A DNA stretch of 64,000 bases from Dipteris shenzhenensis (lineage: Eukaryota > Polypodiophyta > Polypodiopsida > Gleicheniales). The position numbers and the translations under genes are program-made. A model generated the notes under the pieces. The model saw only the letters and a list, made by a program, of their open reading frames with translations, searched no databases and had not been told where the DNA came from. Positions 46,605 through 58,217 of the stretch are shown here, in pieces; the stretch's first letter is position 1; every line of letters begins with the position of its first letter. Location of the stretch: the NCBI GenBank assembly GCA_047967505.1, contig CM106541.1; one strand, 5' to 3'.

Positions 46605-49020
46605 GATGGACAAAAGTAGTAGAGCCTAACCCGCCTAGCCTAACCCGCCTTCACAGCCACTCTCATCCACGTTTAAAACAATAGAACAACACAATCACGG
46701 GACAATCACAAAGCAAAAGGCATCCATTCAACATTCTTTTCTCTATAGACCTCCTGAGACAACTCACACTTGGATACATTTTCTCCAGAACCAGACAACC
46801 TCAAACAAAAACCCAATGGACTACACAGCCCAACACAAGCTCTCCAACTAACTGACTTCAAGCTCAGAAAACACTTAAATGACCCATGAAACATAAATTC
46901 ATCTCTGTGAGCATACTCCACAACTACAACTATTTGCTATGCACAACCACTTAAGGCCTCCACACATCTCATATACAAGCTGTTTGAAATCCACAAGCTC
47001 CCCTCACATGACAAAAGCTACTCCACGGCTTCTCTTTTGCTCATAGAATTCACCTTCTGTCTCAGCTCAAGTGTTCTCTTTTGGGATCTTCACCCTCTAA
47101 ACTCCTCGACCTCTACTCCTCCTACGAGCTTCCACACTCTTCACACACAATAGTCTTCCCATAGCTTCATTGCTCACAAAACTCCCCTCGTCTGTGATCC
47201 TCCCAGCGCGAGTTCACTCACCACTCTACACAGCGATAGCTCCTCAACTAAGCACCAACTGCTTGCAAAACTTCAAAACAACCACTCAATATCGTGTGCT
47301 CGCGCTACCATATCAACCAGCCACAATACACACATTATTTGGTCTTCTATAGAGTGTCGAATATCTTCTCTGCTGCATAGTAGTGATCCCCACCAAACCA
47401 AGAAGCCCTCCACACCAGCCGCTGTCGACCTCACCAACAAAACCTCAGATCCTCTAAACTTCTTCCAAGGCTTCTCCTGCTCATGGTGCACCTAGCTACA
47501 TAGTTATCAAGCCCCTTTGATTCCAAAAGCTCCCAGCCTGCGCTATCAACTACTCTTCCATCATTCTCCGAGAGCTCTCCTGCTCTCTTTCTCTTGTGTT
47601 GTTCCAAGTTCTCGGATAAACGCATAGCCCTTCAGAAAGTAGCGTCTGCCCCTATGCTTGTGTTCACCGTCAGCTCGCCTCCGATAATTGGCTCATCCAC
47701 CAAATCACGTGATCATCTGCCTTCTTTAACTCGTCGCCTCTCCTTCATGGGATGATCACAGCATTACTACTCTTCTCTTGCTCACGGGGTTCATGGAGTT
47801 AATGGTCACTGTCACCCAGCTCCGCCCAACCTGCAATCGTGAACTTGGTTGAAATCTCCACTCTTTAAAATTCCTCGACCTCTGCTCCTTCTTCAAGCTC
47901 ACGTCCCGGCCGCTCTTGGTTGCTATTCACTTGCTCAGAAACTCCTATCAACGAGAGGCTCTCCATCCCTGAACTCACGTATCACCCGGGTTACTATGAA
48001 CTGCATAGCGTGCTTTTGCTCACGGAATTCTGCTTTGTGTGCCCAACAACCCCTTCATTCACAACTTGCCACACCCAGTCGGACTCCAATCCAGAATTCC
48101 CATATACAAGCTCCTCACTAGCTCACAGCTCTTGCTCTCCCCCCGTTCGGAGCTTTTAGATCACCACGCCTCCTTCTATCAACTCCTTCACTACTCAGCC
48201 ACTTCCTTTTTCTTACTCCCTGCGCTTCCCTCCTTGTGATCCCCCAGCTCGTCCGGTCTTCCAACTCCTTCTAGCCATCGCCTTCATCCAAAAGAGCCTC
48301 TTCTACTCCACCGAGCACTATGAGCCTCTCCTGCTCACCATGGAGCCAACACTCTGTCTTTGTTGCACACGAGCCTCACTACGCCTTCCGCTCTCCAGCT
48401 CCTTGAAACTCTCCACACACACCTCCTTAAGCAACCTCTCTCACTAGATCATAGCGACCACAGTCCAGTTGATTAGCTTCCACAGTCTTCCCGATGTTCA
48501 CGGAGCTCCCCCATGGGCCACGATCTCCTTCCGAAATTCTCTTGCAAGCTGTCATCTCCACATACGTGACTTCCTGCCAGCTCGTCAACGAGAAGCCTCC
48601 TTTCTTTTTCACGTAGCATGCATGGCCTCCTTTGATTATAGCCACGTCATGCATTTCCTTTTTCACCACTCTTCCCCCTTCCCTTCAAACTTATACTAAG
48701 GCAATTAGTGCACCTTATCCAACCTTAGGCACTCCACCTTTGCACATATCCTTCAAGCAAATTTTTATTATTTGATTGCCACATATAACCGCGAGTCCAT
48801 GAAGCTCAAGTGCCTGATGCGCTCACATTGCTTTCCATCATCTCCCAGAGTCCCTGTAGAAGTGTCTTCCATCTCAAGACAATCTATCATCAGTGTGGAG
48901 TCCTTCATGAGAGTATCCATAGCTCATTTCCACCACCAACTAGCTATGTACATAGCTATGCACTCACCCAACAACATACAACAAGTGAAAAACATTTTTC
49001 CTTTTTTATCCACACACTGG
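46605..49020. mobile_element. Unidentified insertion of about 2.4 kb
   Basis: Its existence is inferred from copy 1, where CCATTCTTGG is followed directly by TTCAATGCAG. In copy 2 these two ends are separated by this segment. It is C/T-rich on the plus strand and internally repetitive (words such as TCCTCGACCTCTxCTCC at 47104 and 47874, and TTGCTCAxxGAATTC). The ends, GGATGGACAAAAG and the complement of TTTTATCCACACA, are only loosely inverted. No pol, transposase, primer site or LTR pair was found. Possible flanking duplication CTGGT/CTGGG. Class undetermined. Confidence 0.55.
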
Positions 49021-49030
49021 GTCAATGCGG

Positions 49031-49328
49031 TGTAAAGAATAAGGGAGAGAGATAGGAGACTCAAGTTCAGCTTTCTTCACAACACACAAAAGAGAGAGGA
49101 CACAAGGTTGGAGGGTGAAGCCTTTCTTCACTTTTGCACACAACAACAATACAATAGAAGAGGGAAATACCCTATATGTCAAAACCTAGAATACGTGGTT
49201 CATATGTGAACCCAAACCAAAAACATACGTGGTAGTCTAACTACACCACAAGTACAACTAACATAGGCGGTGACATAAATGATAGTCATCCAGGAGATAT
49301 GTCGGGGATAGAGCTTGATATCTCAACA
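49031..49328 (-). repeat. 3' LTR of the young copia
   Basis: 298 bp, one mismatch to the 5' LTR. Confidence 0.95.
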
Positions 49329-50557
49329 CTCCCCCTCAAGCTCAAATCCATCTCACGTACACCAAGCAAGCTCCTAAATCTGCGAAGCTTCTCGGTACCC
49401 AATGCCTTCGTAAAAATATCAGCCACCTGCTCCTCAGTGCTGACATAGACAAGATCAATCTCACCAGCTAGAACCTTCTCTCTCACAAAGTGATAATGCA
49501 CCTCAATGTGCTTCGTTCTAGCATGATAAACTGGGTTATTAGCAAGCATGATGCTGCTAATGTTGTCACAATGAATGACAACTGCTGCATGAACTGACTG
49601 TCCCATATCTGCAAGTAGCTTCCGTAACCAAGCTACCTCACATGCAGCCATTGCTGCACCCCTGTACTCTCCCTCTGTGCTCGACAAGGCAACTGTTGGC
49701 TGCTTCTTGCTGCTCCAACTGATGGCACCACTCCCAAGGGAAAACATAAAACCACTAGTAGATCTCCTGTCTGAGACACTACCAGCCCAGTCAGCATCTG
49801 TGTATCCATGTACCTGTAATGCACACCCAGCTTCATAAAACAGTCCATAATGCAATGTGGACTTCACATACCGCAGTATGCGCCTAGCCGCATCCAAATG
49901 TGGCTTCCTCGATGCCTGCATAAACTGACTCACCAGCCCCACAGCATAGCTCAAATCTGGTCGGGTTATAGTCATGTAAATCAAGCTACCTACTATGCGC
50001 CTGTACATAGTAATATCTTCAAGAAGCTCACCTGACTCTGCATTGAGCTTCACATTCTGCTCCAATGGAACAGAGATAGGCTTACAGCCTGTCATCCCAT
50101 ATTTGGACAGCATGTCCAAACCGTATTGCCTTTGCAACAGCCATATCCCACTCGAGGACCTAATAACCTCAATGCCCAAGAAGTAACGCAGCTCTCCCAA
50201 ATCCTTCATCTCAAATTTCTGCTTCAACAGCAGCTTCACTTCATTAATGTCTGCATCACTATCACCTGTAATAATCAAGTCATCAACATAGATGACTATA
50301 AGCACAATCCCTCTGTTTGTCCTTTTCACATAAAGTGAAAAATCTGAATTGGAAATCTGAAATCCAATAGTGACAAGATATTGCCCTATCTTGTCTGACC
50401 ATGCCCTCGGCGCCTGTTTTAAGCCATACAAGGCTTTGCGCAACCTGCATACAAAATCGGGGTGTGCTTTATCCTCATAACCTTCTGGCTGCATCATATA
50501 AACCTCTTCCTGCAAGTCACCATGCAAGAAGGCATTTTTCACATCCATCTGATGCAA
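49286..50557 (-). CDS. Copia RT and RNase H, second part after the amber codon
   Basis: Same frame as the upstream polyprotein, separated from it by one TAG. There is no ATG at its first codon (TTG; the first Met is three codons on), so it is not an independent gene. Contains RT motifs MDVKNAFLHGDL and the active site YVDD (about residues 90-93), then RNase H with YTDADWAGSVSDRRSTSG and ALSSTEGEYRGAA. The C-terminus (FRSLLGVREMDLS) runs about 43 bp into the 3' LTR before its stop. All catalytic residues appear intact. Confidence 0.93.
   Translation of the reverse strand: MHQMDVKNAFLHGDLQEEVYMMQPEGYEDKAHPDFVCRLRKALYGLKQAPRAWSDKIGQYLVTIGFQISNSDFSLYVKRTNRGIVLIVIYVDDLIITGDSDADINEVKLLLKQKFEMKDLGELRYFLGIEVIRSSSGIWLLQRQYGLDMLSKYGMTGCKPISVPLEQNVKLNAESGELLEDITMYRRIVGSLIYMTITRPDLSYAVGLVSQFMQASRKPHLDAARRILRYVKSTLHYGLFYEAGCALQVHGYTDADWAGSVSDRRSTSGFMFSLGSGAISWSSKKQPTVALSSTEGEYRGAAMAACEVAWLRKLLADMGQSVHAAVVIHCDNISSIMLANNPVYHARTKHIEVHYHFVREKVLAGEIDLVYVSTEEQVADIFTKALGTEKLRRFRSLLGVREMDLSLRGSVEISSSIPDISPG
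49329..49338 (-). promoter_or_regulatory. Polypurine tract of the young copia
   Basis: On the minus strand TGAGGGGGAG immediately precedes the 3' LTR start TGTTGAG. Confidence 0.9.
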
Positions 50558-50560
50558 AGA

Positions 50561-53500
50561 CTATCCCTTTGCAGCAGCCATAGCAATTACTGCTCTCACG
50601 GTTGCCATCCTTGCAACTGGGCTGAAAGTTTCCTCATAGTCAATTCCATATGTCTGTGCAAAACCTTTGGCAACCAATCTTGCCTTGTACCTGCTAACAG
50701 ACCCATCAGCATTGTGCTTTACTTTGTAAACCCACTTGCAGCCAATAGCCTTCTTATCATGAGGCAAAGGCATCAAATCCCAAGTGTGGTTTGCATCCAA
50801 GGCAGCCATCTCTTCATCCATAGCTGCTTCCCAATTTTTATGCCCTGCTGCATCCTCAAAACATGTGGGCTCTGGCTCCTCTAGAACCTTGACCATATAA
50901 GCATAGTGATGTGCTGTATACCCATCATATCTCAGCCTGTCAACTGGATACTTAATACGAGTGGACCTCCGTACAACTGGATCAGTTGCAGGCGTCTTTA
51001 AATCATGCCTGCTTTTCCTTGCACCAGGTGTAACAACAGAAGGAATCCCAAGTTCCTCATCAAGGCTCATTTCAGAGCCGCTTGACTCTCCATCAACATG
51101 AGAGCTACCAGCAGACACATCAAATACTGGAGCATGGTCCACTTTTTCTTTTCCCTTATGTGATACCTGCACAACACTATCAGGACTGCCATGTGACAAT
51201 TCACTAGATCTCAATCTCCCTGTCCATGCATTAGATCCACTAGTAGAGGACTCTCTGGGTCCACTCAAGGCTTGAGATTGCTGCTCTGCATTTATTGCAG
51301 CATTCCCATTTCCTGCATCTGCATCTCCTACCATAACAGTTGGTGCATACCAGCTGCTCATTTCATCAAAAACAACATCTCTGCTCACTTGCATTTTGCG
51401 GGTGGAAGGGTTATAACAGCGATACCCTTTCTGGTGCAGAGCATATCCAATAAAAATGCATTTTTCTACCTTTGGATCCAGCTTTGTTCTCTTCTCATCA
51501 GGAACATGAACATAAGCTATGCAACCAAATACCTTCAAGTGAGAAATATCTGGTTTTTGGCCTGTATACATTTCTTCAGGCGTCATGCCATGGACAGCTG
51601 CAGTGGGGGTTCTGTTCATAATATAAACAGCAGTTGCTACTGCTTCAGCCCAAAAATAATCAGGCATGTTTTTCTCATTTAGGATCGCCCGTCCTACTTC
51701 TGCAATATGCCTGTTCTTCCTTTCTGCAACCCCATTCTGCTGAGGGGTAGACCTGCATGAGTACTTCCTTTGAATTCCCTGTTCTTTCAGATATTCACAA
51801 AATTCTTCTGAAAAGTACTCTCCCCCTCCATCAGATCTTAGCACTTTAATATGCACACCTTTCTCTTTTTCAACCATGGCCTTAAAAGCCTTGAAATGGC
51901 TGAACACTTCACTTTTGTGCTTCATAAAATAAATCCACACCTTCCTTGTGTAGTCATCAATAAACGTCACATAATAATGGCATCCACCAATAGAAGCAGC
52001 TTTGGTTGTCCAAACATCTAAATGGATCACTTCCAAAGGTCTTCTGCTCACCTTAGCATTTTTAGGAAATGCATGTCTGGCCTGCTTACCCATTTGGCAT
52101 GCTTCACATACCTTTTGCATTCCCTCAACTCTGAATTTAGGCAAACCTGCAACAATGTTTTTCGTTTGCATAGATTTCAGCCTTTGTATATTCACGTGCC
52201 CAATGCGCTTGTGCCATATCTCAATATCTGCAATGACACCTCTCCCATGCGCAAACATAGCAGCTTTCACCTCAGGCATATCAACATCCAAGGTGAACAT
52301 TCTACCATTTTTGTTGCCTTTTGCAACCAAGCGGCACTTATTTTTCAGGTCCTCAACAAAGCATCCATCAGGATTAAATCTAACCTGCAGACCTTGCTCA
52401 ACCATCTGGCCAACTGAAACCAGGTTCTTAGTGATTTTTGGAACATGAAGTACATCTGCCAAGTACTTCGTTTTTCCATCCTGCATAGCCAATGGCACTT
52501 TACCAACCTGCGTAATTGGGTGCGCAGTATCATCACCTATTTCAACATAACCTGGCTTATCCAAATTTCTAACATCATGAAACCACTCACCATGACTGGT
52601 CATGTGGTTAGAGGCACCTGAATCAACATACCAAACATCATTGCAAGCTGCAGCATCTCCTGACATGGAGTTAACCATATGCTGCATCACAAAAAGGTGC
52701 TCATTTCTGTCGTCACCATGCCCACTTGATGATGCATAGTTGCTTTGCTGCAACTTCCCACTTTTGATGTCATTCTGTTTTTTATAGCATGTATTCTCCT
52801 TGTGTCCAGGCTTTCCACAATAATAGCATTCTGTGCTGCTATTTACTTGCTGGTTCCTTTGCCATGAACCACGGCCTCTTTGGCTCCCCCTGCCTCTAGA
52901 ACTACCACGTCCTCCTCCATAGGACTGGTTTTCCTGTTGTTGCTGTTGGTTCTGATTTCCTGCACGGCCACCAGAACAGCCTCTTCCTCTACCCCTGCCT
53001 CTACCTGTATTCGAGTAGAAAGCAGTCTCTTGAGAAGTTGAGGTGGCTGAACCACCATTCCTTTGCTCTTCACTCAGCAAGAGAGCAATAAGTTCCTGAA
53101 AATCAGGAAATGTTTTACGGACTCCAATGGATGTCCGAAATTGTGCATAATCTTTCCCAAGACCATTCAAGGTCACGGACACTAAGTCCTCATCATCAAC
53201 AGGTGCTCCAATGGAGGCAAGAGAATCTGCAAGGCCTTTCACCTTCAAGGAATACTCATTTATATTCAGATTTTTCCTTTGCACATTGTGCAACTCCTGC
53301 TTTAGCTGCATCTTTCGTGCTTTGGTATTTGTGCTATACAGCTTCACCAATGTATCCCATGCCTCCTTAGGCGTCTCTAGATCCTGTATATGCACAATCA
53401 TAGAATCTGAAATGCTAACAGACAGCCAATACAGGCATTTTTTGGCTTTTTCATGCCATTCTTTAAAGGCCTTCAATTCAGCAGGAGTGGGAGCAGCACC

Positions 53501-53668
53501 CAAAACTGGTTCTGCAGTTTCACCACTGATGTAATCCCAAACTCCCTTTCCCATAAAGAAGTTTGTCATCCTGAACTTCCATGCTTGGAAGTTGTTCTTG
53601 TCAAGCTTCTCACTGACAATGGTAGACAGATTCTCAGACATTTTACAAATCACGAATTGCAACAGCAA
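50561..53668 (-). CDS. Copia gag-pol polyprotein, first part (1035 aa)
   Basis: Likely start is the internal Met10 (MSENLSTIV). Domains in order: gag (about 10-220), Arg/Gly-rich stretch, zinc knuckle [14 protein letters not shown] (281-294), protease VDSGAS (Asp349), HHCC of GAG-pre-integrase (H486, H491, C521, C524), integrase core with Asp551, Asp613 and Glu649 all present, and the first part of RT ([20 protein letters not shown] onward). The frame ends at TAG (50563-50561), at a place where related copia proteins have Trp just before SLHQMDVKNAF. Reading continues in the same frame beyond it. Cytoplasmic virus-like-particle components are expected from the family. All catalytic residues seen here are intact. 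Confidence 0.95.
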   Translation of the reverse strand: MLLQFVICKMSENLSTIVSEKLDKNNFQAWKFRMTNFFMGKGVWDYISGETAEPVLGAAPTPAELKAFKEWHEKAKKCLYWLSVSISDSMIVHIQDLETPKEAWDTLVKLYSTNTKARKMQLKQELHNVQRKNLNINEYSLKVKGLADSLASIGAPVDDEDLVSVTLNGLGKDYAQFRTSIGVRKTFPDFQELIALLLSEEQRNGGSATSTSQETAFYSNTGRGRGRGRGCSGGRAGNQNQQQQQENQSYGGGRGSSRGRGSQRGRGSWQRNQQVNSSTECYYCGKPGHKENTCYKKQNDIKSGKLQQSNYASSSGHGDDRNEHLFVMQHMVNSMSGDAAACNDVWYVDSGASNHMTSHGEWFHDVRNLDKPGYVEIGDDTAHPITQVGKVPLAMQDGKTKYLADVLHVPKITKNLVSVGQMVEQGLQVRFNPDGCFVEDLKNKCRLVAKGNKNGRMFTLDVDMPEVKAAMFAHGRGVIADIEIWHKRIGHVNIQRLKSMQTKNIVAGLPKFRVEGMQKVCEACQMGKQARHAFPKNAKVSRRPLEVIHLDVWTTKAASIGGCHYYVTFIDDYTRKVWIYFMKHKSEVFSHFKAFKAMVEKEKGVHIKVLRSDGGGEYFSEEFCEYLKEQGIQRKYSCRSTPQQNGVAERKNRHIAEVGRAILNEKNMPDYFWAEAVATAVYIMNRTPTAAVHGMTPEEMYTGQKPDISHLKVFGCIAYVHVPDEKRTKLDPKVEKCIFIGYALHQKGYRCYNPSTRKMQVSRDVVFDEMSSWYAPTVMVGDADAGNGNAAINAEQQSQALSGPRESSTSGSNAWTGRLRSSELSHGSPDSVVQVSHKGKEKVDHAPVFDVSAGSSHVDGESSGSEMSLDEELGIPSVVTPGARKSRHDLKTPATDPVVRRSTRIKYPVDRLRYDGYTAHHYAYMVKVLEEPEPTCFEDAAGHKNWEAAMDEEMAALDANHTWDLMPLPHDKKAIGCKWVYKVKHNADGSVSRYKARLVAKGFAQTYGIDYEETFSPVARMATVRAVIAMAAAKG

Positions 53669-54206
53669 CCTGTAAACGCAGCAAATGCCTCAGAAGGGCA
53701 AATAGCAAAACTTCTGCAAAGAGCCTCACAGGGGCAGATCTGCAACACTGACAAAAGTGGTATTTCACCACACAGTCACTTCCTAGTGACGATTTTGCAT
53801 CAACAGGCAACAGGCATGAATCTGCAACTCCCAATATCTCTGCACACAGGCATACGATGCAATTTCTATGGCACCTTTCCACCGACTAGCCGCGCGGTGG
53901 TCGCACAGCAAAAACAGGGCCTTTTTTTGAGTGCCTGCGAAGAACTTCCGCCTTCAAAATGGGCCCCGAAACGGCCTCTAATCAGAAAAATAAAGTCACT
54001 GAGGGCTTCGCCCAGCCCCGCAGCATATACTGCGCTCTCGCCGCACCGCGAAGGGCCTCTCAATCTGAAGCAGTGCACTCCTGCACTTCTGGCTGTGCTA
54101 CCTGCAGAGATTTGCTCCCAAACTCGAAATAGGAAAGCTACACTGGTCCTCTTACCAGGACACCACAAACTTGGCTAGCTTTCTTGAGCTCCTTACCACG
54201 AACAAG
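53669..54206 (-). other. 5' leader of the young copia
   Basis: About 540 bp between primer site and gag. A 241-aa plus-strand frame (53453-54178) lies antisense over this leader and the gag start. It has no domain and is treated as fortuitous. Confidence 0.6.
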
Positions 54207-54218
54207 GCTCTGATACCA
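54207..54218 (-). promoter_or_regulatory. Primer binding site (tRNA-iMet)
   Basis: Minus strand TGGTATCAGAGC directly follows the 5' LTR. Confidence 0.95.
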
Positions 54219-54516
54219 TGTAAAGAATAAGGGAGAGAGATAGGAGACTCAAGTTCAACTTTCTTCACAACACACAAAAGAGAGAGGACACAAGGTTGGA
54301 GGGTGAAGCCTTTCTTCACTTTTGCACACAACAACAATACAATAGAAGAGGGAAATACCCTATATGTCAAAACCTAGAATACGTGGTTCATATGTGAACC
54401 CAAACCAAAAACATACGTGGTAGTCTAACTACACCACAAGTACAACTAACATAGGCGGTGACATAAATGATAGTCATCCAGGAGATATGTCGGGGATAGA
54501 GCTTGATATCTCAACA
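54219..54516 (-). repeat. 5' LTR of the young copia
   Basis: 298 bp. On the minus strand it starts TGTTGAGATATC and ends TTCTTTACA next to the primer site. Confidence 0.95.
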
Positions 54517-56283
54517 TGCGGATTCCTCCATTTTCTTTGTAATTGGAAACTTGTTAATCAATTGATTAAATGAATATGTTCTATTAACATAGGCCCCCAC
54601 AGCGAGATTTGAATGCATTAATGAAGTTCATCACAGAGATTAAAATTATAGTTCGGTGATTAGAATGTTAATTAAGTTAATATATGGTGTTATAGCTTAG
54701 GTTGATTAGGGCCTTGTAAAACAAGACAAACTAATTAATGCAAATAGGCACAAGTGCAAATAGCCAAGATAGAAATGCACAAATCCATAAATTCAAACAA
54801 ACATTTGGAAGTGCATGTGAGACAACGGATCTCTCTCCGCTACACAAAATACAGACATGCAAGCTTCCTCTAAAACCATTTCAAATCCTCCAATAGTTAA
54901 ACATCCACATCAATGCCGCCTACTCCGATAGTCACACTCAATTCAAATACCTTGCTATCTGCATTTTTCTTGCTCGTAGACTTCATCACCCTTCTGCACC
55001 TCTTCTTCATCCTGAACTACCAATAAACAAGTCTTCTACAGCTATCCCACTGCATTCAAAACCACATGAAACAAACAAGCTTCCTGTCACACCTAAAGCT
55101 CATGTTTGCAGCACCCCATCATCTACAACAATGATGATTCCTTCCTACGGTCACCATCATATTCCTCATTAGCTTCACCCCATTTTCATTATGCTAACAC
55201 CCCACTAGCTCCATCATGCCAAACAAAAATTTATCACCTTGCCATGCATCATGAACCAGTGCTGGATCGTGGAGGAAAGCCTACATGATGGTCTCACCCT
55301 CCTCCCTACACAATGGCACATTTAACTGCAAATTTCTCTAGAAGTCCCCCTTAGGATTTTGCCATGTATCCACACATGGCACACCATACATCCACTCATC
55401 TTCCCCCCCTCGCTCCCCTCCCCCTCCCCACCCCCACATAGCAACCAATTAAGTTATTGAATGTTCGCGCTTGGGGGGTTGTATTCACTAAATTTGAATA
55501 TTCATGTATTTAACAAACTGGAATTTAAGGAGTATTTCATGCTGACCATATTGTCCTTGCACATGCCTACCATGAGTTTGGTGATGAAGAGTAGATGAGG
55601 CTTGGCGATGGTAATTCCAAGCTCCTCTTTGTCCTAGGTCTCTCGTAGTCATTAATAGAGAGATGTTTGATCCTTTGGTGGCTCCAATCAAAGTTATAAC
55701 TCCTATGCATGGTCTATGCACCGAAGAGTTATTGATAGTTGATAAGGAGTGCTTATCAGTCTAATAAAAAAGGATGCACAGAGACTACAACAACGGAATT
55801 ATCTTTAAAGAGGATAAATCAGACTTCAAGTATAGAAGGGTAAAAGCTATGAGCAAATACAAACATTAGATAATCTACAAGACTTCATCTTTTGAGAGTT
55901 TAATCTGGGAAAAGTTTCCTGATAGGTTCTTCTCTAGGGTAAAAAGTTGAGGTTAAAAAGGATGTGGCTCCTCCTCCCTAGACATAAGAGACTTAAAGGG
56001 GACAAGCTCAAAATTTAGCTTCAACGGGGTCAAGATATGAAATTGAATATGAAGAGGTGGTATATTTGAATAATTCTGCCCAAAGGTTTGAATGGTGTTT
56101 TCACATTTATAACAATTTTCCATCTGTGAGCATAATGTTTTTCCTAAAGGCAAGGATTTTATTGACATTTACATGTTTCCATTAATGCATCATTCACAAT
56201 CATCATTTTTAGTCCAAAATAATGCAAATATTATGTTATTACATTTGTGACTTGGAAAAAACCACTGGTGAACTAGATAAATA

Positions 56284-57463
56284 AGGCCATTGTTTGCTTG
56301 GGTGTAGCCATTTTTGGTGAGGTTTAGAACTTGTTTTTGTATATTGGTATCTTACATGACCCATAACTTATGCATTGCTCAAGGGAATTCAACAAATTTT
56401 GTCTTCAAGTTGTAGTACACATTCCAAACTTGAACATGAAACCAAAAATTTATGGAATAATGATTTGGAATGAGACCATTTAAGCATTTCTTGTGCTCAG
56501 TTGCATGTGAAGCATGCATCTTGAAGACTATAGGATATAGCAATTTATTCAAAAACATCAAAATTTTGTTTTGTATATACATGCAACCAAGTAATCATTC
56601 AAAATTATTTTATGTGAGCTCCTCATTAACCCAAGGACACACCTAAATGAGAACATTAGGCATGGGTTAATGGGCCTCCAATGTTGTACTAAAGTGATAA
56701 ACACCCATTTCAGGGCACGCTCCATATCTTTCTTTTGATTTGTTGAAAACCAAAATGGATTGAAAATTTGGAATCCAAACTAGTGGGATATTGCATGGTG
56801 GTCTTAAAACATTGATAGTTGTTGATATTGGTATCTAGATTTACCCTAAAATGGAAGAATTTGAAAATGTGCAATTTGTGCATGTGCAAAGATCTTTCAA
56901 TAAATCCAACACTAGTTATAAGTTTGAATTGTTCCTTTTTCCATGAACTTGCTTGCTATATGGCTCATAAGCATGCCAAAGTTCATTGCATTTCATAATG
57001 CATAGCATCAAGCCTGATCGCGTGTCCTTTTGCCCATCTGTGTTTTAAAGCATTTGAGGCCACATTGCACTTGTTTGGGATATCCAATTCCCCTGACGTG
57101 TATCACCGGATGGGGGAAAACCGATCACTGAATATTTTGCTACTCCTGTGAATTTGGAATTTTCACACATCCCGCCTATCAAATCTTGGAAGATTAGGTA
57201 CCTACAACCTACCCCTACCCTACAATCTACACGACGTGCCTCAACATGACCTTGTGCCATTTTTGGTTTGGCATTGTCATCTTTTGGGTAAGTTGTATTC
57301 TATTATTTGCTCGCCTCACAGGCTAGCCTCTCTTTGTTTTGGTTTGGCATTATTGTCTTTCATTAATCGTCGCCATGGCAACATGCAGCTTGCCATGGCT
57401 TGCAAGAGAAGAAGATAAAGGCTGTGATATAAGAAAGCTAAAAAGCTTGGTTAGGGCACAAGT
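56284..57463. other. Intergenic stretch, nothing recognised
   Basis: Only short frames (56379-56582 minus, 57045-57260 minus, 57236-57418 plus) without recognised domains. Confidence 0.45.
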
Positions 57464-58187
57464 TGTAAGAAAATAATACAACATCTATGCTCAATAGATA
57501 ACAGGATCTCGTACGCAAGAGAGAAAACAAGATAGTATGGAGAATCAAAAATTTGATTACTGTAGAATTGATACAATAGATGGCGCTACCTCCCAACCGT
57601 GCGCTCCTGTGAAAGAAGCTTCGATGGCATGCTGGAAATAGTAGAAGGCAGAGGCTAAATGCTAAGGAATCAAGGTTGATGTAGCCAGTGATGAAATGGG
57701 CTTCACGGGCTGGCTCTTATATAGCCACCAGTCATAGTCGGTTAGGCTCAATTGGGTGGCCGACCCAGTCCACCCAAAATGGTCGACTGGGGGTCGGTCC
57801 CAAAATAGGCCACCGACCATATGATAGAACCAGTGTGCAAAACAGAGCAACTCACCTACGGTCTCCATTCGCCATCCGGGATCATATGAGGCTCCAAACA
57901 GGGCTCGCAACCCAAAAGTGGGCCACCCCGAGAAATGCTCCGTCTACCCTCAGTGTGGTTAGTCAAGGGAAGCCTTCCCGCACTTGCATGTAGCCTAGTT
58001 GGCGGTGTGCCGACTCTATCTGAAGCCATCCAACCATCAGGCCACACATGGCTCCCATCTGGTGTTCAAACCATGACCTACCGGATAACCGAGCTACTCA
58101 AATGCCTTCTCCTCATATGGGGGGCTTGCAAGTAGAGTTAGCTGGTTCCTGCATAGTTACACGAGAGTGGAGCATTGATATCTAACA
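57464..58187 (-). repeat. 3' LTR of the 57.5-63.0 kb copia
   Basis: 724 bp, five bases shorter than the 5' LTR and with many substitutions. Confidence 0.9.
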
Positions 58188-58196
58188 CCCCCCCTC
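58188..58196 (-). promoter_or_regulatory. Polypurine tract
   Basis: On the minus strand a TGAGGGGGG run directly precedes the 3' LTR. Confidence 0.85.
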
Positions 58197-58217
58197 AATG
58201 TCCACCCACAAGTGAAC

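Larger units (their letters stand above)
49031..54516 (-). mobile_element. Young, nearly intact Ty1/copia element
   Basis: 5486 bp on the minus strand with two 298-bp LTRs that differ at one position (49070 G, 54258 A) and a perfect 5-bp target duplication TGCGG (49026-49030 and 54517-54521). The primer site matches tRNA-iMet, and the polypurine tract lies next to the 3' LTR. The coding region is one frame from gag to RNase H, broken only by a single TAG. It sits inside segmental duplication copy 2 and is a different family from the elements at 34.7 and 57.5 kb (LTR length and sequence differ). Confidence 0.97.
46427..56283. repeat. Segmental duplication, copy 2 (with two insertions)
   Basis: 46427-46604 matches 33349-33525, and 54517-56283 matches the rest of copy 1. 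The sequence is split by an unidentified insertion (46605 to about 49020) and a young copia (49031-54516). Near 55640 it preserves the unoccupied target site of the copy 1 copia. Confidence 0.85.

Noticed and set aside
51272-52448. Plus-strand frames of 130-150 aa
   Set aside because: Shadows of the intact minus-strand copia polyprotein.
53453-54178. 241-aa plus-strand frame over the young copia leader
   Set aside because: It is antisense to the gag start and leader, has no domain, and its codons follow the element's minus-strand sequence.
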